Source: Hydrangea macrophylla
Taxonomy: Eukaryota > Streptophyta > Magnoliopsida > Cornales > Hydrangeaceae
Direction of reading: 5' to 3'
Assembly: GCA_033977485.1 (NCBI GenBank)
Contig: CM066988.1
Location: 141,491,359 to 141,555,358 of the forward strand
Length of the DNA stretch: 64,000 nucleotides
This document shows, piece by piece, positions 23,701 to 35,677 of the stretch. The translations under genes were made by a program, and so were the position numbers. The first letter of the stretch is position 1. Every line of letters starts with the position of its first letter. A model generated the notes under the pieces. It saw only the letters and a list, made by a program, of their open reading frames with translations. It searched no databases and was not told the DNA's origin.

Positions 23701-25207
23701 GAGAATAGATATATTTTACCCACCATGTTCTTGGCCTCCAGCTCAACCTTTTCTGGTCCTCGAAAATCGAGTAAAAACTTGACTATGTCAACCTGGTTGT
23801 AACCAGCAGAAACATGAAGTGGCGTATTTGCCATCTGCACTTAAAGAAAATAGTAAATATACAACAGAAAAGAAAAATTATTACTCCTTGAGCAAAGAAA
23901 TCTCAGGAACTCAATAGCAAGTGAACCAACATAAAATCTAGATCTGATTTAACTTTTCGGATAGTGCACGATAATACACACACATATATACTGATTCTCT
24001 CATGAATAAAACTTCTGCGTCCTAAAACAGTACGTCTGAAAGAAGAGTGTAGGTCATTTCTGACAATATGTCAAATGAGTGTTCGGCACATGTTGCTTCC
24101 GACATCATCTTTGATGACACGTATACATTGCCATTCTATAAAATAGTAAAAATAAAAATTCTCTGTGCCACCAATCTATTATTGTCCGTTATTCATTCTA
24201 GAAATTTATAAAAACTTGCAGATCTTACTTCAAGAATTATTCTGGCTCATCCTAAAAATAAATTGATGATTCTAATGCATGACTCCATAAATTGTTGGCT
24301 TCATTCCCATTGGTTTCATAATTTTCATTAAATCGAATAATGCCATAAGAAACCCCCCCAAAAAAAATATATATATATATATATATAACACATACATATG
24401 CAGGGCGGAGGTAAAGAGGTACAAGGGGGGCTCAAGGACCACCCCCCTAGGTTTTAAAAAAATTCTACATTGCACTAAAAAAAAATTTACAATTAGCCCC
24501 CTTGAAAATTACAATTAGCCCCCCCTAATATTATAAAATTGTCATACTAAGCCCCCTTTCTCTTATATTTTTGTGCTAATTATAAAATCCCTCCTCCCTC
24601 CTATGTTTTTGGGGTAAGTTTTTTAGCATTAATTTATATCATCTACACAAAATATACACAAAATACATATAAATAGGTCCAAAAAAAAAATTCGGGGGCC
24701 TGAACAAACATTTGTTAAGCCCCTGCATTAATTTTCCAGATCCGCCCCTCTTCATATATATATATATATATATATATTTTTTGGGACTCTTTTAATCATT
24801 CATGATTCACCCAATTGTTTACAACTTTAAATTTTGCTATGATACTGGCAGTTGGTATACACATTTGTAGATGTACATGTACATGTATGAATGTGAACAT
24901 TTGATGGGTGTCAATAAAAATTGCAGTGAAGCAAGTTGATCAAAAAAGAGTCCAGAGATTACAGCTTCCAATCAAAACCTTTTTTTTTTGTCTCAATTTT
25001 GTGAACGGCTCACATTAACAGATAAGACTAATCACTAATTCACATCCATGCTGGCAAAACGTACAAAGAAGATGAATACAACTCAAAATATTCATCTTCT
25101 TTTCAATTTTCTAGACAACCATCCATAATTTGCAATCCTCAAAAAGTGGGTTCTTATTTACACATTCTAATCAATTGCATACGTACACACATTTTGCAGA
25201 CATGCCT

Positions 25208-25285
<78 letters not shown>

Positions 25286-25435
25286 GGATCTCACAACGGG
25301 GTTTCGATCGTTGAGAAGAGAAGGGTTGTCACGAAGTAACTTCTGAAAGGAGGGGAGATCTCCAGATTGGGCGTAGCCATGAATAGTGGTCGGTTTGGCA
25401 GATCTTGAACGTTGATCTTGAGACCTCTGCATCAT
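20797..25435 (-). CDS. Ankyrin-repeat AAA+ ATPase (CbbX-like AAA domain; ortholog of Arabidopsis At3g24530)
   Basis: Seven exons: 25435-25295, 23834-23724, 23629-23531, 23135-23025, 22913-22610, 21576-21437, 21333-20797. All introns are GT..AG, phases close, and the product is 480 aa. Residues 1-154 hold ankyrin repeats, one per short exon: NTPLHVSAGYN, YGETPLHMAAKNG, NGMTPLHLAVW, EGMTPLNHL. From about residue 200 comes a CbbX/SpoVK-type AAA+ module: Walker A GNPGTGKT at 251-258, with the intron falling inside its third Gly codon; Walker B ILFVDEA with D314 and E315; VVIFAGY; and NEGFCRRV, whose Arg pair is a likely finger. The 111/99/111-bp repeat exons mirror the protein repeats. By family it is an ATP-driven remodeller with a protein-binding N-terminus; the plant function is poorly known. 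No signal or transmembrane segment is seen. An alternative start at Met2 is possible. Confidence 0.93.
24402..24749. mobile_element. Possible MITE in intron 1 of the ankyrin/AAA gene
   Basis: The ends CAGGGCGGAGGTAAAG and CCAGATCCGCCCCTC are roughly inverse. The interior repeats ATTAGCCCCC-type words, and (TA)n runs lie on both sides (24368-24387 and 24754-24776). The TSD is masked by the TA runs. Confidence 0.4.
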
Positions 25436-25477
25436 TTCGGTCGAGGAGAGACTTCTTTTCCCTCCTCCAGAAAGGGG

Positions 25478-25500
25478 GAAGAAGAAGAAGAAGAAGAAGA

Positions 25501-25542
<42 letters not shown>
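25478..25542 (-). promoter_or_regulatory. (GAA)n(GA)n tract upstream of the ankyrin/AAA start codon
   Basis: GAA repeats (25478-25505) followed by GA repeats (25505-25542) on the plus strand, i.e. CT-rich on the coding strand. It begins about 43 bp upstream of the ATG at 25435. A pyrimidine-rich leader of this kind is common in plant 5' UTRs. Confidence 0.5.
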
Positions 25543-25545
<3 letters not shown>

Positions 25546-25941
25546 TGGGGACGGTGGGGGGGGGGGGGGCTTGTTTTGTCAGAAAATGTCCTTGGGCGAG
25601 GCGAGTCGTTGGGGGTCAATGATGGAAATGAATCCTCCGACCTCCGACTCTTGCGTTCTCCGGATCTTACAGCCGGTGGGAAAATAAGTAATAATTAAAG
25701 AGTAGTATTGTTTCCAATTTCTTTGGCATTTTAAAAATGCCAGCTTTCCTTCACTGTGCCTCTGTATGTGGGCCTCTCTCTTGCTCGTTATAACCAAGCT
25801 GTATAAAGCAAAACCCACTTGACTAATCACAACTCAACTCTCACGGTCCGGGACTACATGTTATGCATTGCATGCTTCATGTTTGCAATAATTCGTATTT
25901 CAAATTTGACACGTTTGCATACTACTCTTGGAGGTAGAACG

Positions 25942-27107
25942 TAGGGGTGGTAATTTTCGACACGACACGGCAATCCGATACGACTCGATACGAAAATAAA
26001 CGGGTTTGGGTGACCCGTATAAGGGCACGGGTCATAAACGAGTCGACCCGTTTGACACGATTAATAAACGGGTTGAAGTGGGTTAACCCGTTTGACCCGA
26101 TTAAGTATTTAAGTGCAGTTAGGGTATTTTTTTTTAGTTTTAAAAATAATTTTTAATAATCTGGAAGTCTAAAATAAAAGTAATATAATTTTTTTTTAAA
26201 ATTATTATTATTATTTTTTTTAGAGAAAAAATTTATTTAAAATATATATAGATATATATAAACTAAAATTGTTTTTTTTTTTTTTTTGCTAAAAAAAAAA
26301 AAGAGTAGTTGCCAACTTACCAAACAAGTAAATTTATATATAATAATTAATAACTAATGTAATAAAAAAATAATAATTAATACTAATAAGGGATGAAGGA
26401 AGTTGGAGCCTGGAAGCATTCATGCATCAAGCATTGCATAAAAAATAAAAATAAAAAATAATTAAAAAATAAAAAAGAAAGAAAAAAAATGGAGGAAGCC
26501 CGCTAGGATTGCTGGATTAGGAGGGAGACAAATTAGTCAATTAGATAAATATAACTGTTAATCTTGATTCTTGATGGATGGCAAGTGAAGAAATTTTTTT
26601 ATACTGTTAGTAAAAACAATATTTCTTCTTATTCAATTTGTGTGGATGTGCTTAGGTGTTAAGTTTATAATAGTTAGATATTGCTATATTTGTAGTATTT
26701 TGGTATTTAAGATGTACGTGTTAATAGTTGATACATTTGATGGAAGACTTGTTTGTGTTGTTAGTAGGGCTGTAAGCTTATTTCAAATAGCCGAGCTGAG
26801 CTAACCGATTGAGTTTCTTAAATTACTTACAACTAAAAAATTGATCTGATCGCCAAAATTGGCAAAATAGATTGAACCGACCACTTCAGTTGGTTTTCAA
26901 AACATAAAAAAAAAAATCAAAAATAAAAAAATGAAAATTCGATTCGATTCAATTTGATCCGATCTGATCCGAACCGAACCGATGACACCCTACACGGGTT
27001 AGACGGGTTAAACGGGTGACCCGTATATGACCCGGCACGATTATAACCTGACACGATAATGACCCGACACGATTATGACCTAACACGACCCGATTGCCAC
27101 CCCTAGA
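25942..27107. mobile_element. hAT-like non-autonomous element, ~1.17 kb
   Basis: The left end TAGGGGTGGTAATTTTCGAC and the inverted right end CGATTGCCACCCCTA match. Subterminal CGACACGA and ACCCGTTTGACCCG words recur on both sides. GTAGAACG precedes the left end and CTAGAACG follows 27107, a 7/8 match fitting an 8-bp TSD. The middle is AT-rich and non-coding. A second inverted pair (TAGGGCTGTAAG at 26765, GATGACACCCTA at 26992) may be another nested element. It lies about 500 bp upstream of the ankyrin/AAA start codon. Confidence 0.65.
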
Positions 27108-27654
27108 CTAGAACGTAGGCTCGGCCGAATTGTAGCGTTCAAAATTTAGATTTTTTTTTTAGTGTATATGTGCATGTAATATTATAGTATTTAGGGTTAA
27201 TTACACTTACACCCCATGTACTTTGGGTCAGTTTCACTTTGATCTCCTGTAATTCAAAAAATGACACTAACACCCCCTATACTTTAATGTAAAGTGTCAC
27301 CGTCAGAAATTCCGTTAAAGTTAACGGAAAAGTGACACTTACACCCCCTGTACTTGTAAAAGACCAAATGCCTTAAAATTTCTCCTTCTTCAGCACAGGA
27401 ATTCTCCAGCAAGGCCCCAAGCAATGAAATCAAAACCAAAAGCAAAAATCAAAACCCCAAACCAAAACTCAATCAGGCCACCACCAGAAAAGAAGAAGAA
27501 AGAGAGGTCATTAACTTCGCCCATCACCACCAGCGACCATTTCTGACCACCTTCAAATCTGTGAACATACGAGAGGTAGAGAAGAGGGTTTGAGAGATTG
27601 AGATAGAGAGAGAAGCTAAATTCTGGGACTGGTTTTTGTGCAGAATGTATAGAG

Positions 27655-28974
27655 TGTTAGGAAACTGCGTTCCCAGAATCCGTTGACAGTGCGTATAAAT
27701 TGGTACTGCAAAAAATTTCGTGAAATCTATAATAACCCTACAAGGGCGGAACTAGGGTTACCTTGAACTGCAAAACGGATTGCTGTAGTAGACGAATCGA
27801 GAACACGGGCTCGATAACAGCTCACGATCTTCTACCGTATTCCTCCGCTGCCAGAATATCGAACTGAGTGTGGGCTCTTTCGAAATCCTTTTTGTTTTCT
27901 GCTCTCCCTTTTTACGCTCTCTTTTCTATTCCGAGTTATAATACTCTTGATGGAAAAACGCAAACTGAAGAGAGAGCCAAAGCAGCATATATATAAGCTA
28001 CGATAGGGACCATAAGAAGTCAATAAGGAATAGGCTTCCTTATGGAATTAGGAAACCCTAATTCGAACTGAATCAGATTCCTATTTCCATAAATTATAAT
28101 TCATACCACTAAAGAATTATAATTGCACTCCTACCCTTATCTCAAAAATATATTTCGAGCTCCATGTTATTAAATGCTTATTATCTCCTCATGTTAAGAT
28201 TACAGATATCCATTAATTAAGTATAATTACTGACAATCATATTTAATTAATTTCTTAAAATTCCTTGAGATCCTCTGCTTAACTTATCTGATATTTCGGA
28301 TACAAAATCCACCTGCAGGGTTTGACATAATCAAAACTTATAAGCTTTCTCAAGGGGACATCATCAATCCCAAAATTGAGACATGAATTTCATCATTAAT
28401 TAATATTCACCACACAATTAATATTGTCACCCAATCCAATGAGATATTGACTCATTTAAGGATCTCACCCTTTTAGGGATCAAAGTGTAAATATCAAATG
28501 TACGTGTCTACAAATTAACTTAGAATTTAGAGCATAAGCACTCATAATAGCCATGAGGTATTAATTATCTTATAAGTCAGTATAAAGATAATTACCCCAA
28601 GTCAGTCCCGTTTAATACACAAAGTGTACCAGCATAGTGAGTTGATACTATACCGTTTTTTGGTAGTCAAGACAAACCTACTACAACACCATACTGCAGT
28701 CCTACCGATGGTGTGTCCAATCCCATCTAAGACTGTAAACCAAAATCTTACATTCTATAATATCTGATGGCCTGATCTTCCGTGTGTAAGCCGAACTCTA
28801 CACACCAAACCACCTACTATATAGAATGAGAGACACACATGCATAATATTAAATAAATAATATAATACAAACATTGCCCACACAGATTCTCAAAAAAAAA
28901 TGGATTAACTGATTTTATTAAATGAATAATAAATCAACTACATAAAGCATGGCTTTTAGTATATATCCCTAACA
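27655..28974 (-). repeat. 3' LTR of the copia element
   Basis: 1,320 bp, TGTTAG..CTAACA ends. On the minus strand a TATA-like TTATATATATG lies near 27985-27997. The polypurine tract AAGTGGGAGAT abuts the LTR at 28975-28985 on the minus strand. Confidence 0.9.
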
Positions 28975-28989
28975 ATCTCCCACTTAGAC

Positions 28990-31900
28990 TCAAAGCCATG
29001 ATACGACACACCTCACTCCTATCCCTTCTACATGACTGTCAAAAGTCTTGGCCGGTAAACTCTTGGTGAAAGGATCTGCCAGGTTATTTGCTGATGCTAT
29101 CTTGGTCACTTCAACATCACCTCTTTGCACGATCTCTCGTATCAGGTGATACTTACGCTCAATGTGTTTTCCCTTCTTATGGGCCCTTGGTTCCTTTGAG
29201 TTAGCAACCGCTCTGCTATTATCGCAATAAAGGGTAATAGCCGATTGTACCGCAGGTACTACTCTTAGATCCATAAGGAAGTTTCTGAGCCAAACGGCCT
29301 CCTTAGCGGCTTCCGAAGCAGCCACATACTCGGCTCCATGGTGGAATCAGCAATACATGACTGCTTGATACTCCTCCAAGTAATGGCTCCACCTCCTAGG
29401 GTAAACACATATCCTGAGGTAGACTTTCTGGAATCCCTATCTGACATGAAATCAGAATATGTATACCCAATGGGTACAAGACTGTCTGCTTGGTAAACTA
29501 ACATATAGTCTCGAGTCCTTTTCAGGTACTTGAGAATATTTTTCACCGCAGTCCAATATTCTTGCCCTGGATTAGACTGGTATCTACTAACCATGCCAAC
29601 AGCAAAGCAGATGTCAGGTCTAGTACATAGCATAGCATACATTAGGCTTCCTACTGCCAAGGCATAAGGAACTGCCTTCATCTTCTCTATCTCATCAGGT
29701 GTCTTAGGACACTAATCCTTAGATAGAGTAATTCCGTGTCTGAAGGGAAGGAATCCCTTCTTGGAATCTTGCATGCTAAACCTTGCAAGAATATTGTCAA
29801 TATAAGTGCCTTGTGACAAGCCCAACATCCTATTCTTGCGATCTCGCATAAGCTTGATCCCTAGGATGTGACCGGTTTCTCCCAAGTCCTTCATATCGAA
29901 TTGACTGGACAACCATACCCTTACAGAAGATAATACCCCCACATCGTTTCCGATTAGCAAGATATCATCCACATACAGTACTAAGAACACCACCACTCTT
30001 CCATCATGTTTCTTGTACACACAAGATTCATCCGCACATTGATCAAAACCAAAAGACTTGATTGCTTGATCAAAGCGGATATTCCAAGACCTAGATGTCT
30101 GCTTAAGTCCATAAATAGACTTCTTAAGCTTGCACAACATGTGTTCTTGGTCCTTCGCAATGAACCCGTCTAGTTGTATCATATAGATGCACTCGTCAAG
30201 ATTCCCATTTAAAAATGCTGTCTTGACATCCATTTGCCAAATTTTGCAATCGAAATGTGCAGCAATGGATAAGAGAATCCGGATAGACTTCAGCATTGCC
30301 ACCGGCGAAAAAGTTTCCTCATAATCGATTCCTTTCTTTTTGAGTAAACCCTTTCGCAACAAGCCTTGCTTTAAAGGTTTTCACCTTACCGTCTGCTCCT
30401 CTCTTCTTCTTATAGATCCACTTACATCCAATGGGTTTTATTTCATTGGGTGGTTCTACAAGATCCCAGACTTGATTGGAGTACATGGACTCCATTTCAG
30501 ACTTCATAGTCTTTTGCCAAAGATCTGCATCTTTATCTTGGAGTGCTTCATTGTAGTTACAGGGGTCGGTACCTTGTTCATTAGGGACCCGGTCATAAGA
30601 CTCTCCCAAGAACATATACCGGTCAGATTGAATAATAACTCTCCCACTACGACGAGGCACAACCCGTGTCTGTGCATCACTGATATTTCGTTGTGAAGAT
30701 TCTGAACCTAATACACCATTATCGACACGTTGTACTGGTTCAGGAACCTGCGTGTTAATGGTTGGTTCGGGATCTACACGTGTTTCGATAATCCTCCCAC
30801 TACGACGTGGTAATGGAATATCGATAACTCTTTCTTGTGGTGTTTCTTCTCGTACCGTTGGTATCGAAGAAGTATATGTCGGTGTCTCTCCTCTCATTTC
30901 CTCTAGAACAATACGGCTTCTGGGCTTGTGGTCCATAACATAGTCCTCTTCTAAGAATGTGGCATTGGTGCTAACAATAGCCTTCTGATCCTTAGGACTA
31001 TAAAATAGACCACTTTTAGTTCCTCTTGGATACCCAACAAAGAAACATATTTCTGTTCTTGATTCCAACTTTTCTGCGTTCCCTTTTCAGCACATGTGCT
31101 GGACTACTCCAGATCCGAACATGCCGCAAACTAGGCTTTCGCCCAGTTCACAATTCCATGGGAGTAGTAGGTACTGACTTAGATGGTACCAAGTTTAGAA
31201 TGTATGCAGCTGTTTCTAATGCGTGTCCCTAAAAAGAAATTGGTAAATTCGAGTAACTCATCATAGATCTTACCATATCCATGAGAGTCCTGTTCCTTCT
31301 TTCTGCTACATCGTTCTGCTGAGGCATACGGGGTGCAGACGATTGGGATGTAATCCCTTGCTCCAATAAGTATTCCCTAAACTCTCCCAAGAGGTACTCT
31401 CCACCACGATCAGATCGTAGTGTCTTGATACATTTACCTAGACGCTTCTCCGTTTTAGCCTTGAAGTCTTTGAATTTCTCAAAGTATTCAGACTTACGCC
31501 GCATCAAATAAATGTACCCATACCTTGAGTAATCATCGATGAAAGTGACAAAGTACTCAAATCCCCCTCTTGCTTCGACAGTCATAGGACCACACAAATC
31601 AGAGTGAACCAGTTCCAACGGCTCTTTTGCTCTATAGCCCTTGGCCGAGAATGGCCTCTTGGTCATTTTACCTTCCAAGCAGGATTCACAAACTGGAAGT
31701 GCCTCCACTTCCAATGAGCCTAATGGCCCATTTTGAACCAGTCTTTGAATCCTTTTCAAATTAATATGACCAAGGCGTAAGTGCCAAAGATGCGTTTGGT
31801 TCATCCTCGAAGGTTCTTTTCTCTTAAATGGCAAACTATTTGTGTTATTCAATTCATTAAGTTGCAGTATAGGAGAGATAGGATTTATAATATAAAGATC

Positions 31901-32358
31901 ATCCACCAATTGACCAGAGCAAATAAAACGTTTATTTTCTTTAATAACTACTACTTTATTAAAATGAACTGAATATCCATTCTTTACTAAACTAGAAACT
32001 GAAACTAAATTCCTTCTAATAGAAGGTATATAAAAGCAATTTCTTAATATTAAAATCTTATCTTTACCAAAACTAAGATGTAGATCTCCTACTGCAACTG
32101 CTGCTACTCTCGTAGCATTTCCCATATATAGATAAATCTTTCCATCACTGAGCTGCCTGGTTCCCTGGAACCCCTACGAAAAATTACATACATGATCAGT
32201 GGCTCCCGTATCTACACACCAGGTTCCGGTAGATCGGACCGCTAAACACGATTCAACAACTAGTAAATGAGATTTACCTTGATTGTTCTGTCTGGCGAGA
32301 TAAACTGGACATTGCTTCTTCCAGTGTCCTGGCTGCTTACAAACAAAACATTTGCCTT
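28990..32358 (-). pseudogene. Copia pol: nucleocapsid knuckle, protease, integrase, RT, RNase H (interrupted)
   Basis: Read from right to left: a CCHC knuckle (CFVCKQPGHWKKQC, about 32310-32350); protease CVDTGATDHV near 32210; integrase zinc region HLRLGH..CESC; integrase core acidic residues in LVHSDLCGP, LRSDRGGEY and VAERRNR; RT with WQMDVKTAFLNG and YVDDILL (near 29960); and RNase H with LYCDNSRAVA and KHIERKYHLIRE. The frame is broken by in-frame stops near 32172 (TAG), 31229 (TAG, where W is expected) and 29712 (TAG, where Q is expected), and by frameshifts near 31070, 30340 and 29310. It resembles the TNT1-like pol family; the lineage within copia is not assigned. Confidence 0.88.
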
Positions 32359-33092
32359 TACGCTTTCCCTGTTGTCCTCGTGGCCTTTGGATTGGCGGAG
32401 GACCCGCGGCCTTCTTTTTGAGCCTTTTTCATTTTCTTCTTGCCTTTCGGCTTTGAAGCAGAATATTTCTCAAACACAAGAGCACTCCCTAACTTTCTGT
32501 TGAGACTCTCAGCTGCCTGGAGTTCTTTAAGCAGCTCCGCCAAAGTATATTTAAATTTATTCATGTTGTAATTGAGGCGGAATTGCTTAAAAGACTCTGG
32601 CAGTGACTGGAGTACGATATCGACCTGGGTTTCCCCGTCGATTTCAGCTCCAAGGATCTCTAGTTCATTAATAAGAGATATCATCTTAAGAACATGATCC
32701 CTTACAGGCGTCCCCTCAACCATGGTTGTGTTCATCAAGTCTTTCATAGCAACCTGCCTAGCAGCACGATTTTGATCCCCGAACATCTCTCGGAGGCTCT
32801 CCATCATGTCATAGGCGCTGGTCATTGACTGATGTTGATGTTGCAGAACATTTGACATGGATGCCAAAATGTAACACCGCGCCATCTCATCAGCCTTGAC
32901 CCATTTCTTGTGAGCCTGGGTTTCCTCAGCGGTTGCCCCCTCACCAGGTTGCTCAGGACATTCTTGAGTAAGCACAAACTTGTACTCTTCAGCAGTTAAC
33001 ACAATATCCAAATTCCTTTTCCAGTCTATATAGTTTGGTCCAGTAAGTTTGTTTTCTTTAAGTATAACGGCAAGTGGATTGAAAGTACCCAT
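32358..33092 (-). pseudogene. Copia gag
   Basis: 244-codon ORF starting MGTFNPLAVILKENKLTG, with the copia gag (UBN2-like) signature GPNYIDWKRNL, KADEMARCYILASM and AYDMMESLREMF. It ends early in a lysine-rich stretch. A one-base frameshift near 32400 separates it from the CCHC knuckle just downstream. It would be the capsid/RNA-packaging part of the element. Confidence 0.85.
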
Positions 33093-33963
33093 TTAAAAGC
33101 CTGAGAATCACATAACATATATAATTACGTTTGGGCAAAAATTACTATGGATTCGAGTTGAAAATATTGGTTCCCTCTACCATATTTGAAAGGAATCCGC
33201 CAGCAACCTGATACACCGCGAATAGTATGACTCGATGGGAAGCCATATACTATCCATCATTTGTACAGATAGACAATTGCCTTTTAATTTTACTATCCAG
33301 GCAATGTACTTTGCCTAATAAAATTAAACTGCTGACTTGCTTTGGTCCTATAAATAATAACAGTGACTCAGATGGAGAGGATATTATTATTTATAGCTAA
33401 GTGTATACCATCACTTAATTCTAGGTCAAGAGTTCCATGAGGAACACCTCTGATGGAGAGGTGACCCACACCAACAATCACCCAAAACATTCTTTTAAAG
33501 AAGTTTGTACTGATAATTCCATAATCAACTACATCCAATAGGGAGGATGACACTAGAGCCATCACACAAAATTAATCATATCATCTACAAACTAGTGATA
33601 GAGACCATGGAATTTATACCTGATAAATTCCCTCTCCCACTTAGAATTTTAAAAAAATTTGAGGGTTATAATTTTTTAGAAAAACTTTTAATTTAATTAA
33701 TAAAAAATAATGGAATACTTGACAAGGATTAATTCATCCTTACTTGTGAAACCCACATGTGTAAATAATAAAATTATTCTATTCTCATGATTTTAGAAAA
33801 TAAGTACTTATGTTTTCAAATTATGGAAATAGTTTTATTTCTAAATACACATGTAGTTGTCCATCATTTTAAATTAATATAAATTAAACATGCAGCTAGA
33901 CATCTGAAATAGGTCTAGGAACAATTATCCATGTTATCCTATTCATTAAACATGAAACAATAA

Positions 33964-34460
33964 TGATGATGCCAAAAATTGGTAACAGTAAAGTAGAGTA
34001 ATTTAAGAGAGAGGGAGAGAGAGTGAGAGACTATTTTTTGTATGTGGTTCGGCCCTGTTAATGAAGGTACCTACGTCCACGGGTGTGTCTGAGCACGTTC
34101 ACTAGCAGATCACCGGCGGGCCTGGTGAGCCAACAAAGAGGGGCGGCACTACCAGTAATACCGGCCGGGTGTATGCGTATAATGGTGAATTGTAGAGGCG
34201 CTGTGTAGACTACAGAATTGGCCGCCCCTTCAATGGGGGGTGAGTGGTCTCTTTTATAGATGTAAGAGACCTACTCATACATGGATAAGGAAATATAATC
34301 CTATTAGGGTGTGATTGACACCAATCAAGTGAGTTTCCTAATTGTATTAGGATTGATTGACATTAATTGTGGGAGTTTCCCAATTGGATTAGGAAATAGA
34401 TGCACTTTCCATTAGTCTTCTAGCTTGAGTAGGAAACTGCCCATAATTTTGGGCGTATCA
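33964..34460 (-). repeat. 3' LTR of the gag-only element
   Basis: 497 bp, one substitution from the partner LTR. Includes a (GA)n-like stretch (GAGAGAGGGAGAGAGAGTGAG) near its left end. Confidence 0.93.
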
Positions 34461-35405
34461 GCTGCCCCCCATTTCCAAGATTGGCCAGATGCTATATCGG
34501 GGCAAGTTTGGAAATTAGTTGATTCCATTTGTCACTGTCTGAGTGCTTGTGGAAGCTGCCTCGGGGCTTCTGAGCCTGGTGAGTCCTCGGGGACTGGCTG
34601 AGAGTTGAGACCCAGCCTAGCTCGGGACCTTTGGGTGCTCGGGAACTGACCGGGAGTTGAGACCCGGCCTAATTCGGAGTCTTTGAATGCTCGGAAAGTG
34701 ACCGAGAGTTGAGACTCGGCCTACTTCGGAGTCTTCTTTTCTTGAGTTAGCTCCCATGATGGTTATCTTCTGCCCGTAAACCTTCGTCAAGGCTGTGGGT
34801 AGAAGGATTTTACCATGTTGGACAAGCCGACCTAAAGCGTATTGCTCTAGGGTCCTTTTTACTGTTAACTCCCCAGGATGGTTGTCTTCTACCCGACCAG
34901 CCTTCGTCAAGACTGTTGGGAGAAGAGCTTGACCATGTTGGTGGAGCCGACCTAAATCACGTTGCTTTAGGGTCCTTTTACTCCTCTATCGTCGGCCAAC
35001 CTAAGAGATTTTAGTCACCTCTATCGTCGGTCTGGACCTAAGTGGAGTTAATGTCTCTGAGTACTGTAGGTGCTCGGGTTGTCCAAGATTTTGACTTGAT
35101 TATCCGCGAGGCCTGTAGATACCCGGTGTGATTACCTGTTTAGTTCACTACGCCGTCTTGCCCCCCAAGCTTTCGCTAAGACGAGGGTCTTACAGAGGCT
35201 ATGATCTGTATGTAACCGACCTGGAACATGGTGGTTGCAGGGTCTTTTGAAGCTTGCCATTATCAGCCACCTAGGAGGTTTGCCTCCATCGTCGGCTGGA
35301 CCTAAGCGAAGCCGGTGCCTCGGGCGTGACCCCGAGGTCTTTGGTGCCTGGGTTCGGAGCCCGAGGTCTTTTAGCGCCTGAGTTCGGAGCTCGAGGTCTT
35401 TTTAG

Positions 35406-35560
35406 TGCCTCGGGGTTAGGCCCGAGGTCTTTGGATGCCTCGGGGTTAGGCCCGAGGTCTTTTTATATGCCTCGGGGTTAGGCCCGAGGTCTTTGGATGC
35501 CTCGGGGTTAGGCCCGAGGTCTTTTTATATGCCTCGGGGTTAGGCCCGAGGTCTTTGGAT
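35406..35560. repeat. Minisatellite, five ~31-bp units
   Basis: The unit TGCCTCGGGGTTAGGCCCGA plus GGTCTTT and a short linker starts at 35406, 35436, 35468, 35498 and 35530, so spacing alternates 30 and 32 bp. More degenerate copies (CCTGAGTTCGGAGCTCGAGG) extend left to about 35305. Longer direct repeats also fill 34560-34990. All lie in the 3' untranslated part of the gag-only element. Confidence 0.9.
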
Positions 35561-35677
35561 GAGCTCTCTGACAATCGGTGGAGCCTCACGTAGTGATCAG
35601 GCAAGTATCGTTGTAGTCGGGCTCATCTAGAATGATGGAGACAGGGGGTCGGATCAGGATCGTCGGGCTCCTAATTT

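Noticed and set aside
35406..35560. CRISPR-like regular repeats
   Set aside because: Head-to-tail minisatellite without unique spacers, in a plant retrotransposon.
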